Assembly (NCBI GenBank): GCA_024349765.1
Contig: AP026073.1
Coordinates: 4,278,001 to 4,342,000 of the forward strand
Length of the DNA stretch: 64,000 nt
DNA from: Streptomyces nigrescens
Lineage (GTDB): Bacteria > Actinomycetota > Actinomycetes > Streptomycetales > Streptomycetaceae
Direction of reading: 5' to 3'
The translations under genes and the position numbers were made by a program. This document shows positions 34,381 through 44,170 of this stretch, piece after piece. Numbering within the stretch: the first letter of the stretch is position 1; each line of letters begins with the position of its first letter. The notes beneath the pieces were generated by a model that ran no database searches, was not told the origin of the DNA, and was given only the letters and a program-made list of their open reading frames with translations.

Positions 34381-35645
34381 GGGCTGGGCGACCGGCTGGG
34401 CGGGAAGTCGGTGTTCCTGGGCGGTCTGGTGGTGTTCACCCTCGCCTCGGCCGGCTGCGGGCTGGCCCCGACGACCGCGGTGCTGGTCCTCGCCCGGCTG
34501 GTGCAGGGCCTGGGCGCGGCGCTGATGGTGCCGGCCTCGCTGGCGCTGCTGCGGACGGCGTACCCGGGCCGGACGGCGCGGGCCCGGGCCTTCGGCGCGT
34601 GGGGCACGGTCGCCGGCCTGGCCGCGGGGGCCGGCCCGGTGCTGGGCGGGGTGCTCGTCGCGGGGCTCGGCTGGCGGTCGGTGTTCTTCCTGAACCTGCC
34701 GGTGGGCCTGGCCGCGCTGCTGCTGACCGTACGGTACGTGCCGCGGCCCCCGGCGGACCGGTCCCGGCCGGGGCTGGTGGCCTTCCGGCGCAGCTCGCGG
34801 CGGCGGTGTGCCTGGGCGGGCTGGCCACCGGCTGCATCGAGGCCGGGGCGCCCGGCCCGGGCCGTCCGGCGGTCCTCGGCGGGTTCGCGGGCGGGGCGGC
34901 GGGGCTGGTGGCCTTCCTGGTGCTGGAGCGGCGCTCGCCGGCGCCGATGCTGCCGCTCACGCTCTTCCGCACGCCCGCCTTCTCCGCCTCCGCGGTCATC
35001 GGTGTGCTGCTCAACACCGGTTTCTACGGGCTGCTGTTCCTGGCCCCGCTGTACTTCCAGCAGCTGCACCACTACAGCGCGCTGCGGACGGGGTGCGCGC
35101 TGCTGCCCGCGGTGGGCGTGGTGGCGGCCGGTTCGGCGCTGGCCGGGCGGCTGACGGCCCGTACGGGTCCGCGGCTGCCCATGGTGGTGGGCCTGGTGGT
35201 GGGCGCGGCCGGGCTGGCCGGCTGGCTGGCCGCGGGCCCGGGCACGCCGTACGCGGTGCTGGTGGCGCCGATGGCGGCCGCCGGGTTCGGGACCGCGCTG
35301 ACCATGCCGGCCGCCACCGCGGCGGTGATGGAGGCCGCGCCGGGCGAGCGGAGCGGCGCCGCGGCCGCGGTGTTCAACGCCGCCCGGCAGACCGGCAGCG
35401 CGCTCGGCGTGGCCCTGTTCGGCACGCTGGTCGCCGGCGGCCTGGTGGCGGGCCTGCACACCTCGGTGGTCATCGGCGCCGCGGGGTTCCTCGTCGCGGC
35501 CGCGCTCGCCGCGCGCTGGATTCCGCGCATCATCCGGCGGGAACGGGTAGGAACTGAGGTGGGAACAGATGATCGGTACACGGGGGGATCGTCCGTGGCC
35601 GGCGAACGAGGCGAGGAGCAGCCGGATGACACTGCCATGGCGTGA
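34381..35645 (+). pseudogene. 5'-truncated and frameshifted DHA2-type MFS transporter gene
   Basis: Reading starts in mid-gene at motif A (GLGDRLGGKSVFLGG, in frame from 34381), so helices 1-2 and the start are missing. The frame is good through RYVPRPPADRSRPG and is then lost: near 34775-34785 the coding frame moves to the one giving PAQLAAAVCLGGLATGCIEAG and continues normally through VGAAGLAGWLAAGPG, GTALTMPAATAAVMEAAPG and FNAARQTGSALGVALFGTL to the stop at 35643. Two independent lesions make a functional exporter unlikely. Confidence 0.8.
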
Positions 35646-35880
35646 GGACGAGAGCTGGCGCCGCCGCTACCCGCAGGCGGGCCCCGACTGGACGCAGGGG
35701 ATGCCGCAGGGCCCGACGGAGCCGCTGACACCCATGGGGCGGATCGACCAGTACGGCAGGATGGGCAGCGCGCTGCGCGGCGGATACGTCGCGCCCTGGC
35801 AGCGCAAGGTGATCCTCGGCTTCGTCGTCGGCGCCGTCGTCGTCACGGCGGTGGCGCTGCTGCTGGCCTTCTTCGGCTGA
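35626..35880 (+). CDS. Small C-tail-anchored membrane protein
   Basis: 84 aa from ATG 35626, with GAGGAG upstream, overlapping the end of the MFS remnant by 20 bp. The hydrophilic N-terminal half (LPWREDESWRRRYPQAGPDW, MGRIDQYGRMGSALRGG) is followed by one TM helix at the very C-terminus (VILGFVVGAVVVTAVALLLAFFG). Function unknown; the ORF looks intact. Confidence 0.65.
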   Translation: MTLPWREDESWRRRYPQAGPDWTQGMPQGPTEPLTPMGRIDQYGRMGSALRGGYVAPWQRKVILGFVVGAVVVTAVALLLAFFG

Positions 35881-35904
35881 CCGCGGCCCCGGCCCGGCCA
35901 CGGC

Positions 35905-36285
35905 TCAGGCGCAGGTCCAACAGCCGGACCAGCAGGCGGAACGGCCCGGACGGTGTCCCCGCGCGTGCCGGCGGTCGGCCGGGCGTTCCTCCTCCACGGG
36001 CTCCGGACCGTCGACGAGGGCCCGCAGTCCGGCGAGCCGGGCGGCCAGCACGACGGTGAGCGCGGCGAGTTCCTCGGGTTCGGCGTGCCCCCGCTCGATG
36101 CGGAAGGTGAGACCGGGCGGTGCTTCGTCCGGCGGGCCCTGATCCTCGGGCGGCTCCGCACCGAGCACCGTGGCCAGGTCCATCGGGATGCCGAGGTCGG
36201 CCGGCCGCGGCCGGCCGTTGGGTGTCCGCGCGCCGGCCGGCGGGCTCTCGGCGGTCTGGGTGCTCTCGTCGGTGAAGGCGTTCAT
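35905..36285 (-). CDS. Acyl-CoA carboxylase epsilon-subunit-like protein with Cys-rich tail
   Basis: 126 aa from ATG 36285. The segment FRIERGHAEPEELAALTVVL matches the xxVxRGxPxxEELAAL core of AccE/PccE epsilon subunits, small proteins that bind acyl-CoA carboxylase complexes. It differs in having a long acidic N-terminal extension and ending with CWSGCWTCA instead of the usual RAW-type C-terminus. No carboxylase alpha or beta gene is near. The assignment rests on one short motif. Confidence 0.55.
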   Translation of the reverse strand: MNAFTDESTQTAESPPAGARTPNGRPRPADLGIPMDLATVLGAEPPEDQGPPDEAPPGLTFRIERGHAEPEELAALTVVLAARLAGLRALVDGPEPVEEERPADRRHARGHRPGRSACWSGCWTCA

Positions 36286-36598
36286 GTGCGGGGGTTCCTG
36301 GAGTCGGGGGCGGGGCGCGGCCGGTGCCCGCCCGCCGCGTGGGGCGGCCGTGCCGGGTGCCGTGCCGGCCCCGGCCCGCGCAGTGTTCGGGCAGGTCACA
36401 CGGGCGACGCTAAAAGCGCCCCGGCGCCCCCGCGCGCGCAGCGGCGGCCGGCTGCGCCGTTCGGGCGACCGGGCGGGGGTCCCAGGCGTGATATCCGGCG
36501 CCGAGGCCGTGTTGGTCCCGCCGCGCGCCCCCCTGGCGGCGAGCATCACGCACAGGTATGTGCAGGTGCCGGATGACGCAGTCAGGATGGGTGGGACG
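36286..36598. other. Divergent intergenic region
   Basis: 313 bp between the epsilon-like gene and the DyP peroxidase gene; both promoters should be here. No hairpin, palindrome or short gene stood out. Confidence 0.4.
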
Positions 36599-37855
36599 AT
36601 GAGATGTGATCAGGCCGGAGACGGGCGTGCGGCGGCGCGGGGCGACGGGCGGCGGGAATTCCTCAGGTGTGCGGCCGGCGTCGCGGGGGTGGCGGCCGCC
36701 GGGGGCCTCGGCGGCGAGGCGGTCGCCGCGGGCCGGCCGGCGGCCGGGCCGCGGGACGGCCGCCGGGACCTGCCCGACCGGGTGCCGTTCCACGGCCACC
36801 ACCAGGCCGGCGTGGTGACGCCGCAGCAGCTCTGCGCGGGTTTCATCGGCTTCGACGTACTGGCCGAGGACCGGGACGGTCTGGTGGAACTGTTCCAGAA
36901 GCTCACCCACCGGTCCCGGGTCCTGACGGGCGGGGTGAAGCCGCGCGACGAGCGGGTGTCGTCGGAGCGCCCGACGCCGGACTCGCTCACGATCACGCTC
37001 GGCGTGGGCGCCTCGCTCTTCGACGACCGTTACGGGTTGTCCGGGCACAAGCCGCGCCATCTGAAGGCGATGCCGGCGTTCCCCGACGACCGGCTGGAGC
37101 CGTCCCGCTGCCACGGCGACCTGTCGCTGCAGATCTGCGCCGAGCACCCGGACGCCATCGTGCACGTCCTGCGCGACCTGGCACGGGAAACGGATGGCCT
37201 GCTCCGGCCGCGCTGGCGGGCGAACGCCTTCCTCAACCCGTCCCGCCCGTCCGGGGCCCGGCGCAACCTGCTGGGCTTCAAGGACGGCATCGTCAACCCG
37301 GACACCGATTCGGCCCGGGAGATGGACCGGCTGATGTGGGTGACGCCGCCCTGCGGCGAGCCGGACTGGGCGCTGGGCGGCTGCTACCAGGTGCTGCGGC
37401 TGATCCGCTTCCACGTGGAGAAGTGGGACAAGGTGCCGTTGCGGCACCAGGAGAGGATCTTCGGCCGGCACAAGGCGAGCGGTGCGCCGCTGGACGGCCG
37501 GCACGAGACGGACGCGCCGGACTACCGGGATGACCCGCACGGCCGGATCATCCCGCTCGACTCCCACATCCGGCTGGCCAACCCGCGCACCCACAAGACG
37601 GACGACTCCCGCTTCCTGCGGCGCAGTTACAACTACGACGAGGGCTTCGACCACAAAGGCGGGATGGACCTCGGCCTGGTCTTCTGCGGCTACCAGCAGG
37701 ACCCGGAGCGCCAGTTCGCGACCGTACAGCGCCGCCTGGAACACGAGCCGCTGGCGCGCTTCATCACCCCCATCGGCGGCGGCTACTTCTTCGTCCTGCC
37801 GGGCGTACGGGACGAGGACGACTGGTTCGGCTCCCACCTGCTGCAGAAGGCTTAG
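36599..37855 (+). CDS. Tat-exported DyP-type heme peroxidase (EfeB-like)
   Basis: 418-aa dye-decolorizing peroxidase. The twin-arginine signal is GRREFLRCAAGVAGVAAAGG. The peroxidase GXXDG motif is LLGFKDGIVNP with the catalytic Asp, and the proximal heme His lies in IPLDSHIRLANPR. PIGGGYFFVLPGV is the conserved C-terminal strand. It acts outside the membrane on aromatic substrates or in heme/iron handling. EfeU and EfeO, the usual iron-uptake partners, are absent. ATG 36599 puts the RR motif about 20 residues in; an ATG at 36587 is possible. Confidence 0.92.
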   Translation: MRCDQAGDGRAAARGDGRREFLRCAAGVAGVAAAGGLGGEAVAAGRPAAGPRDGRRDLPDRVPFHGHHQAGVVTPQQLCAGFIGFDVLAEDRDGLVELFQKLTHRSRVLTGGVKPRDERVSSERPTPDSLTITLGVGASLFDDRYGLSGHKPRHLKAMPAFPDDRLEPSRCHGDLSLQICAEHPDAIVHVLRDLARETDGLLRPRWRANAFLNPSRPSGARRNLLGFKDGIVNPDTDSAREMDRLMWVTPPCGEPDWALGGCYQVLRLIRFHVEKWDKVPLRHQERIFGRHKASGAPLDGRHETDAPDYRDDPHGRIIPLDSHIRLANPRTHKTDDSRFLRRSYNYDEGFDHKGGMDLGLVFCGYQQDPERQFATVQRRLEHEPLARFITPIGGGYFFVLPGVRDEDDWFGSHLLQKA

Positions 37856-38297
37856 CCCCCCACGTACCCGTCTGTCCCGCCGTCGGGGTTGTTCGCCGTT
37901 GCGCGCTTTGCGGCGCCCCGCACGTAGCCGTCTCTCCCGCCGCGGGGCTTGGTCGCCGTTGCGCCTGGCGGCGGGCGTGGTGTTTTCGGGTGCGGTGCCG
38001 GCCCTCCAGACTTCGTCCTCCGGTCCAGCCCCTCCCGTGAGTGGGAGTTACTGAGCTAGTTGGGGGCGTGCGTTGTCTGTTGACCGCACGCGTGTGGGCA
38101 TCACGTGCACCCCCACCATCGTTTCCTTCTCCCCCAACGGGAGGGGACGGGCCGGAGGGGCCGGTTGTGTGGACGTAAAGCGTCAGCAGTCCACACAACC
38201 GGCCCCGGAGGCCCGTCACCGCACCCACCACAACCCAGCCCGCCGCAGGCGCAACGGCGAACAACAACCGCGGCGGGACGGCCAAGTACGTGGGAAG
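37856..38297. repeat. Intergenic inverted-repeat element (MITE-like)
   Basis: Two ~50-bp imperfect direct copies (about 37861-37908 and 37921-37968), sharing CGTCTSTCCCGCCG and GTCGCCGTTGCGC-type blocks, are followed by an inverted copy at about 38213-38292. The second copy (37919-38008) aligns with the reverse complement of 38213-38292 over ~85 bp with scattered mismatches. The enclosed ~200 bp hold no gene. A perfect 18-bp hairpin (38157-38206) sits just inside the right arm. It lies between convergent genes. Confidence 0.65.
38157..38206. terminator. 18-bp hairpin between dyp and hypE
   Basis: Perfect stem GGGGCCGGTTGTGTGGAC (38157-38174) with its complement at 38189-38206, 14-nt loop. 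It probably ends transcription of the hydrogenase operon and of the peroxidase gene. Confidence 0.7.
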
Positions 38298-39437
38298 TCA
38301 ACAAATACGCGGCAACTGCTCCCCCAGCGGCAGATCAACCACCCGCGTCCCCCCCAGCGGCGTGCGGGCCACCACCATGCCGGGGTGGGTCGCCACCGCC
38401 TCGCCGATGACCGCCGCTCCGGCACCCAAGGGGTGCCTCCGCATCGCGGCCAGTACCGCGTCGGCGTGCTCGCGCGGGACGAACGCCACGAGCTTGCCCT
38501 CGTTGGCGACGTACATCGGGTCCAGACCGAGGATGGCGCAGGCGTTGGCGACCGCGGGCGGTACCGGGACGGCGCGTTCCTGGATGACGATGCCGGTGCA
38601 GGAGGCGGTGGCGATCTCGCACAGGGCCGCGGCCAGGCCGCCGCGGGTGGGGTCGCGCAGGACGTGCAGGTCGGGGGTGACCGCGAGCATGGTCTCGACG
38701 AGCCCGCCGAGCGCGGCGCAGTCGCTCTCGATCTCCACGCCGAATTCCAGGCCCTCGCGGACGCTCATGATGGCCACGCCGTGCACGCCGATGTCGCCGC
38801 TGACGATCACCACGTCGCCGGGGACGACGCGCTGCGGGCGGAGGTCGACGCCGTCCGGGATCAGCCCGATGCCGGCGGTGTTGATGTAGACGCCGTCGCC
38901 GTGGCCCGCCTCGACGACCTTGGTGTCCCCGGTGGCCACCTCGACCCCGGCGACCCGGGCGGCCGCGCCCATCGCGTCGGCGACCCCGGCGACCACCGGC
39001 ATCTCCACGCCCTCCTCCAGGATGAAGCCGCAGGAGAGGTAGGCGGCTCGGGCGCCGCTCATGGCCAGGTCGTTGACGGTGCCGTTGACGGCGAGGTCGC
39101 CGATGCTGCCGCCGGGGAAGAACAGCGGCCGGACCACGAAGGAGTCGGTGGAGAAGGCGAGCCGGGCGCCGCCCAGCGCGACCGCCGCGGAGTCGCCGAG
39201 CTGGGCGAGGACCTCACCGCCGAAGGCGGGCACGAAGATCTGCTGGACGAGTTCGGCGGAGAGCGCGCCGCCCCCGCCGTGCCCCATGACGACCCGCGGC
39301 TGGTCGCGCAGCGGGGTGGGGCAGGTCCAGCCGGAGATGTCGACGGTGGGCAGTCCGCGGTCGGCCGGGGTGGGGGCGCCGGCGGCGGCGTTCGACGCGT
39401 TCGACGCCGTCAGCGGGGTGTGCGGGGTGTCAGGCAA
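38298..39437 (-). CDS. hypE: HypE, hydrogenase maturation (carbamoyl dehydratase)
   Basis: 379-aa protein that accepts the carbamoyl group from HypF on its C-terminal cysteine, dehydrates it with ATP to a thiocyanate and hands cyanide to the HypC-HypD complex. The protein ends in the diagnostic PRIC. AIR-synthase-like ATP-binding features are visible: [43 protein letters not shown]. The first ~35 residues before ISGWTCPTP are a low-complexity extension ([11 protein letters not shown]). It is last of the operon; its start overlaps hypD by 8 bp. Confidence 0.97.
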   Translation of the reverse strand: MPDTPHTPLTASNASNAAAGAPTPADRGLPTVDISGWTCPTPLRDQPRVVMGHGGGGALSAELVQQIFVPAFGGEVLAQLGDSAAVALGGARLAFSTDSFVVRPLFFPGGSIGDLAVNGTVNDLAMSGARAAYLSCGFILEEGVEMPVVAGVADAMGAAARVAGVEVATGDTKVVEAGHGDGVYINTAGIGLIPDGVDLRPQRVVPGDVVIVSGDIGVHGVAIMSVREGLEFGVEIESDCAALGGLVETMLAVTPDLHVLRDPTRGGLAAALCEIATASCTGIVIQERAVPVPPAVANACAILGLDPMYVANEGKLVAFVPREHADAVLAAMRRHPLGAGAAVIGEAVATHPGMVVARTPLGGTRVVDLPLGEQLPRIC

Positions 39438-40554
39438 CGGGGCTCGCCTCCAGCGGGGTGGGCGGGGTGCCGAGTCGGCGGTACAGGTAGTAGGCGGCGC
39501 ACGCGCCCTCGCTGGAGACCATGGTGGCGCCCAGCGGGGTGCGCGGGGTGCAGGTGGTGCCGAACGCCTCGCACTCGTGCGGCTTGATGAGTCCCTGCAG
39601 GACCTCGCCGCTGCGGCAGGCGGCCGGTTCGCGGGTGGCGATGCCGTCGACGGAGAAGCGGTGTTCGGCGTCGTAGTCGCGGTAGCGCTCGGAGAGCCGC
39701 CAGCCGCTGGCGGGGATGGTGCCGATGCCCCGCCAGGCGCGGTCGGTGACCTCGAAGACGTCCGCGAGCATGGCCTGCGCGGCGGGATTGCCCTCGCTGC
39801 GGACGGCGCGCGGGTAGGCGTTGTCCACGGTGTGCTCGCCGCGCTCCAGTTGGCGGACGGTGCGGCGGATGCCCTCCAGGATGTCCAGCGGTTCGAAGCC
39901 GGTGACCACGATCGGCACCCGGAAGCGTTCGGCCAGTGCGGGGTACTCCGCCATGCCCATCACGCTGCACACATGGCCGGCGGCGAGGAACGCCTGGACC
40001 CGGCAGCTGGGCGAGGTCATGATCGCCTCGATGGCGGGCGGGACCCGGACGTGCGAGACCAGCATGCTGAAGTTGCGGATGCCGAGCCTGCGGGCCTGAT
40101 GGACCGTCATGGCGTTGGGCGGGGCGGTCGTCTCGAAGCCGATGCCGAAGAACACCACCTCGCGGTCGGGGTTCTGCTGGGCGGTCTTCAGCGCGTCGAG
40201 CGGGGAGTACACCACCCGTACGTCGCCGCCCTCGCCGCGCACCTGGAACAGATCGCGGTCGCTGCCGGGGACCCGGAGCATGTCGCCGAACGAGCAGAAG
40301 ATCACGTCCGGGCGGGAGGCGATCTCCAGCGCCTTGTCGATCACCTCCAGCGGGGTGACACATACCGGGCAGCCCGGTCCGTGGATCAACTCGACCTGTT
40401 CCGGCAGGAGTTGGTCGATGCCGTGTCGGATGATGGTGTGCGTCTGGCCGCCGCAGACCTCCATCAGGGCCCATGGCCGGGTCGCCGTGGCCCGGATGTC
40501 GTCCAGCAGCCGGCGGGCCAGCTCGGGGTCCTGGAATTCGTCGATGTACTTCAT
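39430..40554 (-). CDS. hypD: HypD, Fe(CN)2CO assembly scaffold
   Basis: 374 aa, the usual HypD length. With HypC it builds the iron-dicyanide-carbonyl unit. Conserved parts are [42 protein letters not shown] and [32 protein letters not shown], which holds the [4Fe-4S]-ligating cysteines. ATG 40554 overlaps the hypC stop (ATGA). Confidence 0.97.
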   Translation of the reverse strand: MKYIDEFQDPELARRLLDDIRATATRPWALMEVCGGQTHTIIRHGIDQLLPEQVELIHGPGCPVCVTPLEVIDKALEIASRPDVIFCSFGDMLRVPGSDRDLFQVRGEGGDVRVVYSPLDALKTAQQNPDREVVFFGIGFETTAPPNAMTVHQARRLGIRNFSMLVSHVRVPPAIEAIMTSPSCRVQAFLAAGHVCSVMGMAEYPALAERFRVPIVVTGFEPLDILEGIRRTVRQLERGEHTVDNAYPRAVRSEGNPAAQAMLADVFEVTDRAWRGIGTIPASGWRLSERYRDYDAEHRFSVDGIATREPAACRSGEVLQGLIKPHECEAFGTTCTPRTPLGATMVSSEGACAAYYLYRRLGTPPTPLEASPVA

Positions 40555-40874
40555 TTCCGCGCCTCCCGCGCCGTGTCGCCGCCGACGGCCGCGGGTGCGG
40601 CGCCCGCCTCCGCGGCGGCCGCCTCCCAGGGGTCGCCGAACTCCTCCTGGAGCAGCCCCAGTTCCTCGAAGAGGGCCAGGGTCTGGCGGGCCGAGTCCTC
40701 GTCCAGGCGCTGCAGCGCGAAGCCGACGTGGACGATCGCGTACTCGCCGACCTGGAGGTCGGGGACGTACTCCAGGCACACTTCCTTGACCACGCCGCCG
40801 AAGTCGACGGTGGCCATCCGGGTGCCGTCCCGTTCCTCGATGTCCAGTACTTTGCCGGGTACCGCCAGGCACAT
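40551..40874 (-). CDS. hypC: HypC, hydrogenase maturation chaperone
   Basis: 107 aa. The N-terminus [17 protein letters not shown] gives the essential Cys2 (after Met removal it carries the iron unit). [16 protein letters not shown] and [18 protein letters not shown] are family hallmarks. An Ala-rich C-terminal extension (~25 residues) is longer than in most HypC proteins. It carries the Fe(CN)2CO group from HypD to the large subunit. Confidence 0.97.
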   Translation of the reverse strand: MCLAVPGKVLDIEERDGTRMATVDFGGVVKEVCLEYVPDLQVGEYAIVHVGFALQRLDEDSARQTLALFEELGLLQEEFGDPWEAAAAEAGAAPAAVGGDTAREARK

Positions 40875-40922
40875 GGGCCTCTCCTCGTCATCAAGCGTCG
40901 TCCGCCGCGGCCGCGGCGCCGT

Positions 40923-43397
40923 TCAGGGCACGCCCACCCCGCCGTGCACGGGTGCGGTGCGCGCCGCCACGACGATCTGGCCGAGCGCCAGGCCCCCGTC
41001 GTTGGGCGGGACCCGGCGGTGCCGCAGCACGGTGAAACCGTCCTGGCGCAGCAGCCGGGCGGCGGCCTCGGAGAGCAGCGTGTTGGCGAACACCCCACCG
41101 GTCAGTACGACGGTCGTCAGACCCGCGCGCTCCCGGGCCAGCGCGCAGCAGTGCCGTACGAGTCCGGCGACCGCGGTGTGGAAGCGGGCGGCGATCAGCG
41201 CCGGCGCGGTGCCGGCCCGGACGTCCGCGACGACGGCCGCGAGCAGCGGCGCCGGGTCGGCGACGGTGTCGGCGGCCGCGCGGTCCGCCGGGGCGTCGGG
41301 GCCGGTGCGCAGGGCGAAGCCGTAGCCGGGCGCGGGGTCCTCGCCGGCGGTCAGGGCCGCGGCTTCGAGGGCGAGCGCGGCCTGCGCCTCGTATCCGGCG
41401 TGGTGGCAGATCCCGGCCAGTGAGGAGACCGCGTCGAAGAGGCGGCCCATACTGGAGGTGGGCACGCAGTTGAGGTCGCGTTCGAGCTGCCGGGCGAGCA
41501 GCCGCCGTTCGTCGGGCGGGCAGAAGGCGACCGGCGGGAGGTCCGCGGCCCAGTCGATGCCGGCCGCGCGCAGATGGGCCAGGGCCATCCGGTAGGGGCG
41601 GCGTACGGCGGTGTCGCCACCGGGCAGCGGGACGTAGGCGAGGCGGCCGAAGCGGCGGTAGCCGTCGTAGTCGGCGAGCAGGATCTCGCCGCCCCAGACG
41701 GCCTGGTCGTCGCCGTAGCCGGTGCCGTCGAAGGCGACGCCGATGACCGGGCGGCTGCCGTCGAGGCCGTGTTCGGCCATGGCCGCGGCGATGTGCGCGT
41801 GGTGGTGCTGGACGCGGACCAGCGGACGGCCTTCGGTGTGCCGCTGGGCCCACTGGCCGGAGCGGTAGCCGGGGTGCCGGTCGGCGGCGAGGAGCTGGGG
41901 GCGGACCCCGGTGACCGTCTCCAGGTGTGCCTCGGCCTGCTCGAAGGCGAGCTGGGTGGCGAGGTCGTCCATGTCGCCGATGTGTGCCGACAGCCAGGCG
42001 CGGCGGCCCTCGGCCAGGCAGAGCACGTTCTTCAGGTCGCCGCCGGCCGCGAGCGCGGGGCGGACCGCGACCGGGAGCGGGACCGGGAACGGGGCGTAGC
42101 CGCGGGAGCGGCGGACGAACAGCGGCTCGCCGTCGTCGGTGACCCGGACCACCGAGTCGTCGCAGGGGACGCGGATCTGACGGTCGTGGGTGAGCCAGGC
42201 GTCGGCCAGTCCGGCGAGCCGCCGCACGGCGTCCTCGTCGTCGGTGACGATCGGCTCGCCGGCGAGGTTGCCGCTGGTCATCACGAGCAGCCGGGGGCCG
42301 TGGGAGTCCCCCCGCTCGGGCGAGGCCGACCGTGGCGGAGGGTCGCCGGGCAGCCCGAGCAGCAGGTGGTGCAGCGGCGTGTACGGCAGCATGACGCCCA
42401 GGTCGGGGCTGCCGGGGGCGACCGCGGGGGACGGCAGCGGCGCGTCCGGGGCGGGCGTGGGGTGGGGACGGCGGCGCAGCAGGACGATCGGGCGCTGGGA
42501 CCCGGTGAGCAGTGCGCGTTCCGCGGGCCGGACGCGTACCAGGTGTGCGAGGTCGTCGACCTGACGGACCATCAGGGCGAAGGGTTTGTCGCCGCGGGCC
42601 TTGCGGCGGCGCAGCAGGGCGACGGCGGTGTCGTCGGTGGCGTCGCAGACCAGGTGGTAGCCGCCGAGGCCCTTGACGGCGACGATCGCGCCGGCGGCGA
42701 GCAGTTGCCGGGTGGCGTCGACCGGGTCGGGGTCCGGTGCCGGCCGCGGCGCGGCGGTGGGGTCGGCGGGGTCGGCGAGCAGCAGCCGCAGCCGGGGGCC
42801 GCAGTCGTGGCAGGCGATCGGCTGGGCGTGGAACCGCCGGTCGGCCGGGTCGGCGTACTCCCGGGTGCAGCGCGGGCACATCGGGAAGCGGTCCATCGTC
42901 GTCCGGGCCCGGTCGTAGGGCAGCGCGGTGACGATGGTGAAGCGCGGACCGCAGTGCGTGCAGGTGATGAAGGGGTGGCGGTGGCGGCGGTCGGCCGGGT
43001 CGGCGAGTTCGGCCAGGCAGGCGTCGCAGGTGGCGGCGTCCGGCGCGACCAGGGTGCGGGAGGGGCCCGGACCGCGGGAGGGCAGGATGCGGAATCCGGT
43101 GTCGCCGGTGACCGCGAGGTCCTCGCCCTCCACGGCGTCGACGACGGCCAGCGGCGGCGCCTCACCGGTGATCCGGGTGCCGAAGGCGGCGAGCGCGGCG
43201 GGCGGGCCCTCGACCTCGGCGAGTACACCCTCGCCGGTGTTGGTCACATGACCGGCCAGGCCCAGTTCGGTGGCGAGGCCGTGGACGAACGGGCGGAAGC
43301 CGACGCCCTGGACGACGCCGCGCACGGTGATCCTGCGGCGTGCGGTGACCGGCGCGGGGGCGCCCGCGGGGGCCCGGTCGACCTGCCCGGTGGTCAT
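40923..43397 (-). CDS. hypF: HypF, carbamoyltransferase
   Basis: 824 aa, cytoplasmic. It makes carbamoyl-AMP from carbamoyl phosphate and ATP and transfers the group to HypE. Domains in order: acylphosphatase (VQGVGFRPFVHGLA, ~residues 28-105), two zinc fingers (CDACLAEL/CTHCGPRF and CPRCTREY/CHDCGPRL), YrdC-like (~215-420), and the Kae1-like carbamoyltransferase with VQHHHAHIAAAMAEH. The loop GDPPPRSASPERGDSHGPR near residue 355 seems to hold an insertion (42303-42341). ATG 43397 overlaps the hypB stop (ATGA). Confidence 0.97.
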   Translation of the reverse strand: MTTGQVDRAPAGAPAPVTARRRITVRGVVQGVGFRPFVHGLATELGLAGHVTNTGEGVLAEVEGPPAALAAFGTRITGEAPPLAVVDAVEGEDLAVTGDTGFRILPSRGPGPSRTLVAPDAATCDACLAELADPADRRHRHPFITCTHCGPRFTIVTALPYDRARTTMDRFPMCPRCTREYADPADRRFHAQPIACHDCGPRLRLLLADPADPTAAPRPAPDPDPVDATRQLLAAGAIVAVKGLGGYHLVCDATDDTAVALLRRRKARGDKPFALMVRQVDDLAHLVRVRPAERALLTGSQRPIVLLRRRPHPTPAPDAPLPSPAVAPGSPDLGVMLPYTPLHHLLLGLPGDPPPRSASPERGDSHGPRLLVMTSGNLAGEPIVTDDEDAVRRLAGLADAWLTHDRQIRVPCDDSVVRVTDDGEPLFVRRSRGYAPFPVPLPVAVRPALAAGGDLKNVLCLAEGRRAWLSAHIGDMDDLATQLAFEQAEAHLETVTGVRPQLLAADRHPGYRSGQWAQRHTEGRPLVRVQHHHAHIAAAMAEHGLDGSRPVIGVAFDGTGYGDDQAVWGGEILLADYDGYRRFGRLAYVPLPGGDTAVRRPYRMALAHLRAAGIDWAADLPPVAFCPPDERRLLARQLERDLNCVPTSSMGRLFDAVSSLAGICHHAGYEAQAALALEAAALTAGEDPAPGYGFALRTGPDAPADRAAADTVADPAPLLAAVVADVRAGTAPALIAARFHTAVAGLVRHCCALARERAGLTTVVLTGGVFANTLLSEAAARLLRQDGFTVLRHRRVPPNDGGLALGQIVVAARTAPVHGGVGVP
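42303..42341. repeat. Possible short inserted element within hypF
   Basis: A GTCCCCCC-containing stretch with CTCGGGCGAG symmetry adds about a dozen residues (RSASPERGDSH) in a loop just before the conserved LLVMTSGNLAGEP. It shares the GTCCCCCC core with the element at 97-131. Insertion is inferred, since a typical HypF loop here is shorter. Confidence 0.35.
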
Positions 43398-44167
43398 GAG
43401 CGGCTCGACGCCACGGTGTCGAGGTCGGCGGAGTGCTCGTCTTGCGGCTGGGGTTCGCTCTCGTCGTGGACGTGGTGGGACGTGCGGGTCATCACGGGGA
43501 TGTGGACCGGCGCGCCGTCGCGGGCCGCCAGCGCCCGGTCCAGCAGCACCCCCTCGCCGATGCCCTGCCGCACCGAGGTGAGGTGCACCTCGACGCCGGG
43601 GTTGACCCGTTCGACGTTGGCGCGGAACTCCTCCTCGTCGAAGGAGACCGCCTCGGCGATGTCGGTCTTGGTGACCACGACCAGGTGGGCGAGGCCGAAG
43701 GCGGTGGGGTACTTCAGCGGTTTGTCCTCGCCCTCGGTCACCGAGGCCAGCACCACCCGCAGGGTCTCGCCGAGGTCGTAGGAGGCCGGGCAGACCAGGT
43801 TGCCGACGTTCTCGATGAACAGCAGCCGGGCCTCGGCGGGGAGCCAGTCGTGCAGGTGGCCGCCGAGCATCTCGGCCTCCAGGTGGCACAGCCCGTCGGT
43901 GAGGATCTGTTTGACGGGTACTCCGGAACGGGCCAGCCGGACCGCGTCGTTCTCGGTGGCCAGGTCGGCGGTGAGCGCGGCGACCGGGACGCCGCGGTCG
44001 CGGGCGAGGGTGAGTTCGCGCTCCAGGAGGGCGGTCTTGCCGCTGCCGGGGCTGGAGAGCAGGTTGACCAGCGCGGTGCCGCGCGCCGCGAGGTCCTCGC
44101 GCAGGGTGTGGGCGCAGGCGTCGTTCTTGGCGAGAACCGCCTGCTGCAGGTCGACGACACGGCACAT
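43394..44167 (-). CDS. hypB: HypB, nickel-insertion GTPase
   Basis: 257-aa SIMIBI GTPase that helps deliver nickel to the large subunit. Walker A is LLSSPGSGKTALLE, followed by ADLATENDAVRLA, the metal-site CHLEAEML region, and VVVTKTDIAE as the base-recognition motif. It lacks the N-terminal nickel-storage His stretch and CxxCGC motif of some HypB proteins. Instead the C-terminus has a short SHHVHDESEPQPQDEH tail. It is followed by hypF (4-bp overlap) and preceded by hypA (3-bp gap). Confidence 0.97.
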   Translation of the reverse strand: MCRVVDLQQAVLAKNDACAHTLREDLAARGTALVNLLSSPGSGKTALLERELTLARDRGVPVAALTADLATENDAVRLARSGVPVKQILTDGLCHLEAEMLGGHLHDWLPAEARLLFIENVGNLVCPASYDLGETLRVVLASVTEGEDKPLKYPTAFGLAHLVVVTKTDIAEAVSFDEEEFRANVERVNPGVEVHLTSVRQGIGEGVLLDRALAARDGAPVHIPVMTRTSHHVHDESEPQPQDEHSADLDTVASSRS

Positions 44168-44170
44168 GGT

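Noticed and set aside
35905-36285. A RiPP precursor reading because of the Cys-rich C-terminus
   Set aside because: No modifying enzymes nearby, and the central motif fits an acyl-CoA carboxylase epsilon subunit better.
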